From Cepaea hortensis (lineage: Eukaryota > Mollusca > Gastropoda > Stylommatophora > Helicidae), in the NCBI GenBank assembly GCA_963921405.1, contig OY992889.1, forward strand, positions 80,278,459-80,342,458: a stretch of DNA of 64,000 bases. Reading direction: 5' to 3'. Position 1 is the first letter of the stretch, and the number at the start of each line of letters is the position of its first letter. Position numbers and translations under genes: made by a program. The notes under the pieces are model-generated. The model worked only from the letters and a program-made list of their open reading frames with translations. It made no database searches and was not told the origin of the DNA. Of this stretch, positions 37,501 to 51,100 are shown one piece after another.

Positions 37501-40500
37501 TCCTGAAACAGGATGGAAACGCGAAAAAAAAAAAAAAAGTCCCTGAGAAAATGGTACTTTGGTATTACAAGGACTCTTTCAGGGCTCAGTCGAGCCAATG
37601 CATTAGACTTCAAAGTTAAATCTCACAAACTTTCAGGGGGTTCACATGCAACAACAGCAAATTCAACAATATGAATGTTAACTGTTGGTCTGTCTTTCCT
37701 TTTAGTGAACATCATTACTTTAGTCTTTTTGATGCTAATTTCTTGACCGTACTAATGGCTTTTGATATGTACAATATCCTGCAGATTCAGCAGCTGTTGT
37801 AAGTCCTTGACCATTAATACCATGCCATATGGGTATCTGAGCTTGTCAGTGTTTTGTCCTCTGATGTTTAAAATCTCTGAGATTATCAGTGGTTTGTCCT
37901 CTGATGTATAACATATCTGAGATTTCCGTGGTTTGTCCTCTGATATTTAATATATCTGAGATTCAAAACAATGTTTTCCTGTAGTGAATTTGAATAACGA
38001 AGACACAAACCATAGATTGTATGATTTATTGCCTGGCATATTTCGCTGCATCTCGTCAGGTACATACTGCAGAAGTCACACAATATAGAGTAAAATAACT
38101 AGATACATTGTGAGTGGTTTGTATCCCTGTGTTTAACTTATCTGAGATTGACTATGGTTTGTCCTCTGATATTTAACATATCTGAGATTGTCAATGGTTC
38201 TCCAATGTTTAACCTAGGCTTAGCTTTAAAATCTCTGAAAATGCTTTCTGTGTGTAAGTTGAACAGGGCTGGGAAAAGCATTGATTACATTAAAAAGTTA
38301 GACAAGGGAAGAATACAGAAAGCAGATGTTATCAACTAACATTTACACCTGAGGTCAACATAGAAATACATCTTTTTTTAAAATTAGTTTTTGTAACTCT
38401 TTTGGCATCTGCCTCCAACTCAAGCAGGCCTGTCATATCATGTTGTAGGCTGTTTAGATGTTTACAAAATAAGAAAAAAGATAGTATACTTGCCCCTGAT
38501 CTTAGGGTAGTAGATCGGCTACATAGCCTTCTTGGACAAGGTCGAAAACTTTGAGGAGCTTTGAACATTTTTTGGAACCAACAATGGGAAACCCTCATGA
38601 ACCCTGCAGAACAATTGGAATTCATTGTGTCCATTAAGACTTCATCATTGTCGAATTGTGCAGCCCATGGTCAACTTCCTAATCAAGTATTACCAGTGAT
38701 ATCTTTCCTCTACTGTTCTTTCCTGTGCCAAATATGTCTTCAGTGACAGGACTAGTGAGACAAGCCAAAAGGTTAAGTGTGGCATATCCCTCATCTAGTA
38801 TAACTACAATCTACTGTCCACACTGCCCAAAAACCTTTCGGACTCATATCAGCCTCATCAATCACAGTAGTACTCATGATTATTGTACCTAATTGGATGG
38901 GGGGGGGGGGGCGGGGGGGGGGGGGGGGGTGTTGTGTGGTCTCGAGGTATGGTGTCCACCTTGAGTGCTGGAGGTCCCGGGTTCAAGCCCTGGTGAGGAC
39001 CAGGATTTTTTTCACGTGGAATTCTAGTAATAAAATTTCCCTTGGTCTCTGGGTAGTGAGACCGGATGCCCATGTATATTGTTGCGCATTTAAAAAATCC
39101 CTTGGCAGTTGGAAATCGAAAAAGAGTAGCCTAACGGCGCTGCCCGGACAAAATTTCAAGTTAAAAATCTACCCAAAGTATTTCAGGATCCTCGCCGGAG
39201 CTACGGAGTACATGCACTGAGCTGAGTTTCTCCATACTCAGGTTTGAGTTAGGAGGGGAGCGGAGCACTTATGGGTTACACCCGTGTGCCACGATGTTGA
39301 TTGCCAAGGAGCGGGAGATATGCGGCGGGGTTAATAATATATATTTATTTATATATACCTTCCAGTCCTCCTCGTTCTTTATGTGAACAGTGAAAAGCCA
39401 AAATCGGCCACTGAAACTCAAACCTTTTATAAGACAACGCTGGATAGTTTCTTCTCACAAATCCACTTAAATACGACGATTCTGACAACGCAGTCGCTCC
39501 ACAGAAATGTTACAACTATACTTCACAACACATTATTCTAAATAAAGCGGCATAGTGTTAGCCATGCTGTAGTGACAAGAAGCCACGTCCGACCTGGACG
39601 CCGGCTCAAGTCTAACTGCCTTTTTCGTGACGTTTTCGTGCTTGCACCAAAACGTCTTGCACATTTTCCATTCTTCTTTAACTAATGCCGTGTAAATTGT
39701 GTCTTACAATCTATAGCTTGATCAAGGCCTATGGCATTCACCCCCTCTACCTTTCAAAATGTTGAAAACATTTTGTTAGTTTATTCTGTTTGTTCTACCT
39801 TGAACGGAACGAAAAGTGGTGTCATCCGTCTGTCCCACTTAACAAACTTAACTTAATTTAACTTATTAACAATCTAATAATACCACAGTCAAATAACAAC
39901 ATAATTTATAACAACACAATAGTTCTCTCTGTGTAAACAATGCTCAATAGACCAATCGTATTTCTGTAATTATTCTTTTTGCTCCTTTAAGGATAAATCT
40001 TAATGCTTTTCAAATATCCAAGAAAAGAAAAATAATATCTGATATCTAGAGTTATAATATCTATATGTGATATAACACGATGATGTAAGACGATCACGTG
40101 TTGGTTTCACGTGCGAACAATATGAAATTCCTTTATTTGTGATAAGGAGGTATGTAATGTATTCTAATATATCAGTGTTTATATGAATTTGGAATGAGTT
40201 TTGACGAATTGTTCTGGCATCTTGATTCAACTCTCCTGACATATTTTCCGATAATATTTTTGTATGTATTCCTTTAATTTAACAACATCGTGTGTTCATA
40301 ATTTGTCATTGTTAAATGAATTGTTATCCATCGTTGACACAGAAGTTTGTCCTCTAGTATCCGATATTGCAATGTAGATGACAAATGAGGTGGAGTTAAT
40401 GACTGAGTAATTGGACATCCATCTAAAGGAGGTCTCAAACGTTGTATCATCGATTCGGGCGACTGATTGGCCCTGTTAGAAAAATTATAGCCTATCCTGA

Positions 40501-43500
40501 ACACGTTGATCGGAATCTCTTCTGGACTCGACATAAAGGAGCACGGTTGATATAATGGACGTGGATGAGTAATCATCTGCGGGTTTGGCGATTCGATGTT
40601 TTTGGGCAAAATTATCTTCAAAGTTGAAACATGCATGGACATTCCTCGTATTTGACAATGTCGTTAAAGAAGTTCGTGATTTGATAATGAATGATTGAGT
40701 ATCTCGCTTTGCCCAACCAGTAAAATCTGCTCACGATTTTAGCTTAATATCCATTGAATGTAGACTAGTCAGTGTTGGTTGTATTATGATTTCAGAATGT
40801 TTCGTGTACGCAATTCACAATAATTCAAGTGAAGTATATATTTTAAGATGTAATTTTTCTTAATGACGTTCAGTATACGTTTCCATAAGTTCTGTTTCTC
40901 AAGTTTGATGTAAACATTGTTCATCACTGTTATGAAACTCAAATTTCGATGTAATCGACTTCTTTCAATAAATTTCTCAAACCATGAAGAATATTTGAAT
41001 ATTTAAATGTTCTGAGAACCATAGATTCATGATCCCGAAATAAGATGCAATTTAATGTTTGATTGATTGTCAATGCTCACGCATCACTTTGACTTCATCT
41101 TCTACGTCATTGATGTGGCTTCGTAACTTAAAAGTAGCTGATATTGCTTTAAGTTTTGTGTTGACGTATTTCAAAATAATTTCTTAAGAATGTTCTCGGT
41201 GAGTAGCTTATAAAACTTCCTTTGACAACTGTTGTTTCTCCTTTATGACGTATCATTCTGTGTAATAACAAATATGTTGGCACTGAAGAACATAGGCTCA
41301 ACCTTTCCAATGACATTAACATTGACCAAGAACTGAAGAGAAAAAATGCGAACTGAAATATATTGAATCCTGACGTGTGGCCTTTACAGTTCAATGTCGT
41401 TTTATTAACATCTTTTTACAACGTAAATATAAGATAATCCGTAGTTGCCTCTTTCGGAGTGCCTGTTATATCAGGTCAGCATCCGAACTATATGAGCACA
41501 AACTATGCAAATTTAAATGAATAACATGAAATACTGTTGACCCCAGTCATGATTAACACATACAGTTGATCACATCCTCCCTCAACTTGTCTGTCTTTCA
41601 GTTAGTTATGTTGCCTTTCCATGTCGTTCGTACCCAAGTTTATACCACATACGTCTATTTGAAGTGAGTATTTTGTAACAGTATAGTGTCAATGAACGCC
41701 TTTGTCCGAATCAAGACAATTGGGTGTTCGGAAGTTGTGTAAATTCCTCTATTAGTGCTACCAATCTGTTGTTTGTCCGAGTAAATGTATGTAATAAATA
41801 ATGGTGGAAAAATGCATCTTCAATTACGATACTTCTTATTGGCTGTATTAACGTTCTCAAGTCATTTTCGTCTGCGATTGAGTAGTAAATGTATCTTCTC
41901 AGGCATTAATGCTGTAAAGAATGTACTCAACTTAGTTCGCCTTCAATGAACAGCGTTTTGGATTAAAACCATAAGAACCGATGAAATCGAATTGTTGACA
42001 TGATTGTGTCAGAATCAATCTTTGTTTAATTTGATAAACAACTTATTAGCTGTAGCATATCATTTAACAGTCATCAAATTCTACTGTGTCTGGTGAACTT
42101 CCAGGATGGCCGGTAAGTATATATTTGATATCATATATTAAATGTTAGCTTGACAAACCTTTACGTGACTGTTCTAAATTCACGATCTATGTCTTTCAAT
42201 TCATCTTCCCTCCATTCCATAGGTCCATCTGTTGCCTTTCTGAATTCTCACTAAACAATTGATTCATTTTCTTCGAACTGTAGACTACAGACTTGAATGA
42301 CTGAATATCGTTTCCCGGATGTGTGTGATACACAACCAAAATAATGTTAATTTTTCAAACGCTTTTGTCTGTGTGTTAGAGATTATTCCACCTATAGTAA
42401 ATTATATATGATGGCGTCATGATAATAATCTGCATACGACCTTGGCCTTCACTTGTATTTGGCTCGATCTCTTGAATGATAAATTGTTACTTAATATACT
42501 TAGCATAGAATTATATGCTGTTTAAACTGTAATGTTTGGACTCAACTGCAGCTTGTGGCTTCTGGTTTCCTGTTCAGCAGTGGTAGTGCATGGTGTGCAT
42601 ATGAAAATGAGATGCGCAGCTGCATCGGCGCGCAATCGATAATGTAAAATTGAGGCAAATGGCATATTTCTTTTGTGGTGCCTTAAAACTTAGTCCAATG
42701 GATTCACTATAACCGGAACATAAGTCCCCATTGCCAAGGAGCGGGAGATACGCGGCGGGGTTAATAATATATATTTATTTATATATACCTTCCAGTCCTC
42801 CTTGTTCTTTATGTGAACAGTGAAAAGCCAAAATCGGCCACTGAAACTCAAACCTTTTATAAGACGACACTGGATAGTTTCTTCTCACAAATCCACTTTA
42901 ATACGACGATTCTGACAACGCAGTCGCTCCACAGAAATGTTACAACTATACTTCACAACACATTATTCTAAATAAAGCGGCATAGTGTTAGCCATGCTGT
43001 AGTGACAAGAAGCCACGTCCGACCTGGACGCCGGCTCAAGTCTAACTGCCTTTTTCGTGACGTTTTCGTGCTTGCACCAAAACGTCTTGCACATTTTCCA
43101 TTCTTCTTTAACTAATGCCATGCAAATTGTGTCTTACAATCTATAGCCTGATCAAGGCCTATGGCATTGATCCATCGACTAAACTAAACTATCTAATTGG
43201 ATGATGGTGATTTTCATCTTTATGATGGATGTATTACAAAACCCCATATGCATCAAGGCCTGTAAATCAGTCCATAGCTTCTTTATAGTATATAGTGTGT
43301 GAGTTTGTATTTATTGTTTATGTGCATGATCTCAGCATGTCCTGATTATCTCAACTTATTCTGCTGCAGTCAGAGGTATTCTTATTTGCTATGTGTTCAA
43401 CTGTGCCTTGACTTGCTCCATTGTTTTTCTCTAGTGAAAGAACTATCATCCTTACATGACAGGCATCTGAATCGTCCAACAATGGATGACAGTGTAGATG

Positions 43501-46500
43501 AGGAGCATGAAATTGAAATCAGGACTCAGCAGATTACTCAGGTTTGAGATGTTTGTGCTGATATGTCATGTGCAGAGCAGTGTAACTTAAGACATTTCAT
43601 AGTTTTAGGGGTCCTTATTATCATAAAGTTATAATATGTTATAGTACACTCTGATATACTCGTAATCGTCAATCGTAAATTGATTAGAGAAATTAGACGT
43701 AAACACTAAAAATTTTTTGGACATGTTATGAGAAGAAATGGATTGGAGAACAGTGACAACTAGCAAGATCGAAGGGAACAGACCAAGAAGAAGAAAGAGA
43801 AGAAAATACCTGGATGGCTTGGCCACATTGCATGGACGAGATAGGAACACTGAGCTGATCCACGACTCTGGTGATCGAGTGAAATGGCGAGTCATGACCG
43901 CCCACGCTTTTCGGCATGGCACATGATTGATTGATTGATACTCTGATAACAATTAGATGGTTTTTATTGTGCATGGAAATGAATATTTCAGCCTTTGTTT
44001 GTATTAGGTCATATTCCATTATTTTTATGTCCTATTCTGACCTTTCGGGTTATATTATGACCATTTTAGATCGTATTATGCAGTAATTCATTCAGTACCA
44101 TGTCCTTTGTGGAACCTTGCTCCTATAATAACCTTCTGGAAAACTTCTCAGTCATAAACAAGTTGCCCCGCATCCGATATACCCATCTTCAGATCATCTG
44201 CCACATCCTGCACACATCTTCTCTTTGGCCTTCCTCTTCCTGGGCATAAACCCCTCCATTATTGTTCTCTCCAAGCTTTCATGATATTTCAAGTGACCAA
44301 AATATTTAAGTTTTATTTTTTATTTTTAATTGCCTTTAGTAGCCATCCTTCTTCAATATTCAGCTCTTGTCGTATGGATGAATTTGTTCTTATCTTTTCA
44401 AGATATTCTTAGAACCCAAACAGCCCAGGAGCTACAGGTGACAGTGGACAAAGTGATTGACTGGTGCACTGAAATGAGTGCTGTCATCAACCCGGAAAAG
44501 GTGGCGGTGTTGTGGTGCTCTCTGGACAACAGGATTGTGAGAGATGATACCCCAAGCCTCACGATAGATGGTAGAAGCGTCAACAGAGAGAAGAAACTTT
44601 TTTTGTGAGAGATGATACCCCAAGCCTCACAATAGATGGTAGAAGCGTCAACAGAGAGAACAAACTGAAGTATCTGGGAATCACATTTGACAGGAGTCTG
44701 TCCTTCAAGGACCATGTGGAGACGGTTGTGACAAGATCTCAAAAGGGACTCAATGCACTTAAAACTATGGCTGCAATGAACACAGAGCAGAGAATGCTCT
44801 TCACACTATACCAGCACTTGATCCTCTCAGTCATTGATTATGGACTAGGAATGCTTACTGTCTCAAAGAGTCAGCTGGTGAAATTAGAGCGCATACAGAA
44901 TGAAGCTATGCGGGTCATTCTGGGATGCACCAGAGACACTCCAGTAGTGTGTATGCGCTACATTCTTGGTCTGCCTACTGTTGCTAGTAGGCACAAGGTG
45001 ATGCAAGCGAAGGCATACCTCAGAGTAGCTGCAGACACAGATCACCCGTTGCATGAGGCGCTGGACGTAGTTAAGGGTCAGAGACTGATAAGAGGGAAAT
45101 CATGGATGGCTCAGGCGGAGGATACGATCAGACAGGTGTGCCCCTTGGAGAACATCAGGCGAGGAGAGGAGTGGGTCAGAGTGCCAGCCGTGCAGTTAGA
45201 CTTGTGCAGAGTTGTAATAACATTGAGCTGGGAGTGCAGGGAGTGGCCAGCAGGGGCCACGGAACTGGAAATTCAGCAACTAATTCAGGAAAATTCTCGC
45301 CCGGGTGATGTGATTATCTACACGGATGGCTCAGTGTTGAGAGGTAGGAGAAGTGCCTGGGGGTTCTTGGCAAAAACTAATGGTCGGCGTTTGGTGCAGG
45401 AGAGCCTGGCATATGATAACACTACATCTAGCTTAAGAATGGAGGTGGAGGCGGTCAGTGCAGCTTTCCGCTGGATAGAAAACACGAGACATACACACAT
45501 TGTGATTGTAACTGACTCAGAAAGCATGCTGAGAAGGGTGAGAACAGGTAGGCTTCGTGCAGAGTGGCTTGCTTCGCTTCGGAGGTCACGGGTAGTAAGC
45601 ATCACCTGGATCTTTTCTCCTGGGCATGCCGGTGTGCTGGGGAATGAACAGGCGGACAGATTGGCTGGCTCTGCAAAATTTGGTGGAGTATTGATGCATG
45701 ACAGGGCAAACGTGGTTGCGGCCTTGTGGGAGCACGTGTACACCTCGGAGGAGCAGATGGAGCACCATGGTCTGGTAAGAATGAGACAACGAGGTGTGAC
45801 GAGGGGATCTGGCCGACGCTCGGCGCTCGGAGGAAAGGCGAGACGGACATATAATCAGATTGCTACTGGAACTATTAGTGTTGGAACTCTTCGCTGGCTG
45901 CTGAGGATGGGGACGGATCGCTTATGGGAATGTCCTGAATACTGTGATGTCGGTTCCTAAATCAATCAATCAATCAATCAATCAAATCTTAGAACCCGTC
46001 TATAAAATATAATAATAATATATAATAATAATACTTTATCAATATAATTTATTTTTACATGCTCTTACAAATTTAATTTTTGTTGGTCTATCTGTCCCAT
46101 GCCACAATTTATTTAGTTTAGTTTCTGAAGAGCAATAGATATTTGTCTTTTAATTTATCTATACAAATATGGGTCTTGCACCATAAACTCAATGCACTGG
46201 TGTGTTAAAAGGTCCTCCTTTACTTATGTTTTTGTTCACCATGTGTGATGTATATGTATCCAGTGAATTATGTTTTCTTGTAATAGCATTATGCTGGAAG
46301 TTTGTTGAAATGAGCTAATAGTTCACAACTTTAACATCCTTTTACAGGTATTTTCCCATTGCCAGCGTCTAGTCCAACAAATCAATAACCAAAGCAGTAG
46401 GGGTTCATTGCATGAAAGAAGATTGTCTCACAACATTGTGGCATCTCTTGCCCGTACCTTGCAAGAAATGTCCACAACCTTCAGGAAAAGCCAGTCAGCA

Positions 46501-48147
46501 TATTTGAGAAGTGAGTTCTTTAATAGCAGATATAAGCCTATTGTTACGTAGTAATTATCTGCTTTCGCCATTTATCCCATTTTGCGACAACTAGACCCTC
46601 AGCCTACTCATTCCAAGCCATCCTATTCTTAACTTTCCCATGGAGATGCATCCATAGCCTTCCCATCTTATTCATTTCTATTTCTGCTTATCTTTTCAGT
46701 GTATTTTGAGGTCTATCCTCTATTTCTTTGCCTTGTGTATTTCAGGCAAAATCCTTTTTAGTTATACTATTCTCATATTTTCTCAAAACAGGACCTCTCT
46801 GCCTGGCACTACGACAGTTCCAGTATCCCACTCTTACATGGTTGAAACCTAGTCTCTCCACTTTTCATCTTGTTCTCCTGGCACCTGCCCTCCTATTTCT
46901 ATGTCTTCATCTCACACCATTTCCTCGCCTTCTCCTCACTCTCTCTTCGCTAGCCTCTGAAAGATGTGTCAAGCGCAGAGAACGTGCTCCGTAGCTCCGG
47001 CGATGATTCCTGTGTTTAATTAAATCCATAAGCAAAGTTTGGATATTGCAGGCAAATAACTGGTCGCCCTAGCATTGCCTGCTTACTAGGGAAGGGGCAG
47101 GGGATATCCCTCAGGAGTCCATACGCTTGGCGCCACCCCGCCCGCATACCACACATTCCACATTCACGACCAACTCACCCGTGGCCATTCAGTGCTCGGC
47201 ACGTCGGTCCACCTTAAACTTGGGGGTTTATAATCTGAGTTTTCCATCTCCTAGATTGGTCGCTGTAATAGCTAACGGGCCCAGTCTACCTGGGGGTAAG
47301 AGGTTCCAGCGCCACATGATACGATCAGACAGGTGTGCATCTTGGAGAACATTAGGCGAGGAGAGGAGTGGGTCAGAGTGCCAGCGGAGCAGTCAGACTT
47401 GTGCAAAGTTATAATCACATTGTGCAGGGAGTGGCTAGCAGGGGCCACGGAAGTGGAAATCCAGCAACCATTTCAGGATAATGCTCGCCCGGGCGATGTG
47501 ATTATATACACAGATGGTTCAGTGTTGAGAGGCAGGAGAAGTGCCTAGGGGTTCTTAGCAAAAGCTAATGGTCGCCGTTTGATGCAGGAGAGCCTGGCAT
47601 ATGATACCACAACATCTAGCTTAAGAATGGAGGTGGAGGTGGTCAGTGCAGCTTTCCGCTGGATGGAGAATACGATACACAAACACATCGTGATTGTAAC
47701 TGACTCAGAAAGCATGCTGAGTAGGGTGAGGGCAGGCAAGCTTCGTGCAGAGTGGCTTGCTTCGCTTCGAAAGTCATTGGTGACAGGCATCGTCTGGATC
47801 TTTTCTCCGGGGCATGCCGATGTGCTGGGGAATGAACAGACAGACAGATTGGCTGGCTCTGCAAAACTTGGTGGAGTATTGATGCATGACAAGGCAGACG
47901 TGGTTGCGGCCTTGTGGGAGCACATGTACACCTCGGAGGAGCAAATGGATCACCATGGTCTGGCAAGAATGCGACAGTGAGGGTTGACGAGGGGATCTGG
48001 CTGACGATCGACACTCAGAGGAAAGGCGAGACCGACATATAGTCAGATTGCTACTGGTACTATTAGTGTTGGAACTCTTCGCTGGCTGCTGAGGATGGAG
48101 ACGGAGCGCTTATGGGAATGCCCCGAATGCTGTGATGTCGGTTCCTA

Positions 48148-48179
<32 letters not shown>

Positions 48180-51100
48180 TTTTCTCAATATACGAGGGGA
48201 CTTCAAATGAAAACCTTAAATGCATATTTTGTGTGTTAATATATTCTGAAAAAGTACAAAACAAATGTATGAGGTCACTAATTGGTGTGCCTGACCCGGT
48301 TGTGAACAGTCTGTCACAGAAGTCATGCTGTTATGAAACTTCCTACTCCACTCATACACTTAATGGACTGACAGGCATGCATCACCATACTTCATTCACA
48401 GATGAATTTCTATAGGTGTCAACCCTTCACTGCTTAAAAAACAGATAACATAATTCTGCTTCTCTTTGGTGCATGTCAAAAGTGGGGTGGCCATCTTTAA
48501 ACTGTTCTTATGACATTATAGTGTTTGTCTGCACCGTGATATCATGTGCTTAACACTCTTGGCATCGTTAACAACAATATTGACAGATTACAAGACAATG
48601 GTATGGTTATGGTAATTTCTATCACACTTTTAAGGATTTAATTTGAAGCCCCCTCGTATGCGTCAGCATCCTTTCTTCACCTCTTGGTTCATTTGTATTT
48701 GTCTAGATTTCTCCATAAGTACCACATTGGTGATTCTATTATACCATTTTAGTCTTCTTATTTTGCGCTGACATCTAATTAATGCATGTTTATATTTTAT
48801 TTGTAATGGTTTTAGTTGTTCTCCAAGTTTCTGATCCATACAATAGTATTTATTTAATGTTAGAATTGAATATTCTAAGTTTGGTGGTAAGGTTAATTTC
48901 TTTTGACATCCACATATTTCCTAGTGGTAAAAAAAAAACTCTTGGATTTTGTATTATTATACAAAAGATGATTGTGCACTATGTAATATGTAAGATATTT
49001 GTTATAGATTGTTTTCTTTCTAAGCTTGTATGAAATTTAATGACACTTTTCATTTTATTTTACTCTAAGAAATTAAGAGTAGAGAAGAAAGATCACAACA
49101 GTATTTTGGTACCCACATCAGTGAGGAGACGAACCTGTTGGGGGATGGCATAGGGGCAGAACCTGATATTATGCATGATAAGGTATGACTTTTTGAATAT
49201 TTGCTACAGCATATGACTAAAACTTGTTGTCTTTAGTAACCCCCTCTTTCATGTCTTCATCTTGTTGTGGATACAATCAAGTGTCATCTCCACAATGGAT
49301 ATAGTCTGCAGTGGATTTCTAGTACTTTGTGTTTCTTGCTGTGTCTCTGGGAGACCGCTGTTTGTTTTTTTCTTGATGTTATCTTTATACAGAGTACTCA
49401 AGTTACTTGCATTTCATTTACAGGATGTCACAGTCAACCCCAGCATTTTTTGGCTGTTTGTGATCTCTTGGCAACTTTACATTCAGTAGTTTGCCACTGC
49501 TCTCTGAATGAATGGTACGCATGTATGAAAACTAGCACAAGGCGGTCTGCTTTCAAATCGCCTATAGCTGTGTTTTGAATGTGGGATTGCTAATTGTGTT
49601 CGTGTATCCTTTGACGCAGCACTAGCAGAGTACTAAGAGCCTGGATGTTTCTTGTAAATCTTGGATATTTAACAGATCGGTTGAAAAGCACATATATTTA
49701 TTTGAAAATAAGCGGTACAGAAGTGTATGAAAAATTCATTTTGGATGAAAAAAGAGAACAAAATAATCTATCCAACAAGAACTCAGTATTGAAGATGATT
49801 GTTTTTTGTTTTTTTTTAAAGGCAAATAAAATTGTGGAAAATTAATTTTGTTTGGGCATGTAAATAGATATGAATGTCTTGAAAAGATAATAATGGCGGG
49901 TTGTGAAACTGAGGAAAGGAAGACCTCAATATAGATGAATTTAAGATGTGATAGATCATTTCACATGACAGGAGGAGAGACAGGACATCTGGTTTATGAT
50001 AGAGAGAACATTCAAAAGACTGTTAAAGAGGCAAAGTACTGCCAAGGACAAGACACAGGATGATGATCTTTACACTTGACTACCTCTTGCTTGAGTGCCT
50101 TCATCTTTTCCCTCTAGTTTGGATTTTTCTTAGAGAATCTCATGTCTTTTAAGTTAACTAACATATTTAATACTGGTCTCTGTGGTGAAGGTGTTACGAA
50201 CACAGTTTGTAATTCCGCTTACCTGCATTCGAAACACAGCTGTGCGCGATTTGGCAGCAAACCGCGTTGGCTGGTTTTAATGAATTGGTATGGGAGCCGG
50301 TCGTTCAGAAAGCAATGACAATCTAATGAACGTAAACTTACCAAGAGATCACAAGAGCAGTAAAATGCTGATGTTGACAGCAATGTCCTGTAAGGATATG
50401 CAGAACACAAAAAAAAAACACAAGAGAATATCCCTGACCGGATCCGGAAACAGTCCCGGATCACGCGTGTGAAGCGGGTGTGTAATCACGCGGCACACAC
50501 TGGACACACCAAATTATCACAACAGAATATCACAACGCTACCCATCGTAGGCTATGCTCAGTCCTGATCGTTCGGGTCCCATCGATTGACGGACGTCGGT
50601 CGCGGCGATTGGGCAATCTTGAGCATAGCCTACGATGGGTAGCGTTGTGATATTCTGTTGTGATAATTTGGTGTGTCCAGTGTGTGTCGCGTGGTTACAC
50701 ACCCGCTTCACACGCGTGATCCGGGACTGTTTCCGGATCCGGTCAGGGATATGCACTACTGACGAGCTCAAATGAGGGCGAAACTCGAGTATAGTGCTTC
50801 CATATTGACGTGGATAGGCCTTAGGTTCATACCAGAATGCGATCGGCGTTGCCAGTAGTGGGTTGTGCTCAATATTTAAATTTCAAATCCCGAAACAACC
50901 ACATAATCAACAAGAGAATATGTAAAGACTTGATTTTTTTAAAGCTGTTTTTCCTTTCATCTTTTTCTAGGACCTCTACATTTGTTTGCTCTTGCTTTTG
51001 TGAAATGCAACATATTCTTCTGCATATTCTCATTTTAGTTAGGCTCTGTTCAGTTTTTTAACTGCTTGCTCATTGTCCCCGTTTCTAAACTATATCATCA

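Larger units (their letters stand above)
39302..43166 (-). mobile_element. Non-autonomous LTR retrotransposon (3,865 bp)
   Basis: Two 435-bp direct repeats, 39302-39736 and 42732-43166, begin TGCCAAGG and end TATGGCA, with 5-bp TSDs ttgat at 39297-39301 and 43167-43171. I count about eight differences between the LTRs. On the minus strand a primer-binding-type sequence TGGGGACTTATGTTCC starts one base after the 5' LTR (complement of 42730 downwards). A purine-rich tract GAAAGGTAGAGGGGGTGAA directly precedes the 3' LTR (complement of 39737-39755). The 2,995-bp interior has no frame longer than about 122 codons and no gag, protease, RT or integrase motif. Confidence 0.92.
44418..45986 (+). mobile_element. 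LINE R, 5'-truncated copy 2 (1.57 kb) with TSD
   Basis: Flanked by tcttagaaccc at 44407-44417 and 45987-45997. It begins within the RT thumb region and runs to the shared 3' end and (AATC)n tail. It is the longest LINE R copy in the window. Confidence 0.92.
46511..49069 (-). mobile_element. Old dispersed repeat hosting later insertions (intron 5)
   Basis: 46555-46786 and 48659-49000 align by eye with 60465-60665 and 61020-61330, in the same order and orientation. Both look like the complement of a LINE C-terminal or 3' region. Between the two halves lie a LINE R chimera (46787-48176) and a MITE (48193-48656). Confidence 0.6.

Noticed and set aside
39302..43166. Segmental duplication rather than an LTR element
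   Set aside because: TG..CA ends, equal repeat length, 5-bp TSD, PBS-like and PPT-like sites at the right places favour an LTR element.
50432..50909. Simple twin-priming inversion
   Set aside because: In twin priming the inverted segment should be upstream sequence not present in the direct part; here the arms duplicate the same sequence, so another mechanism is needed.
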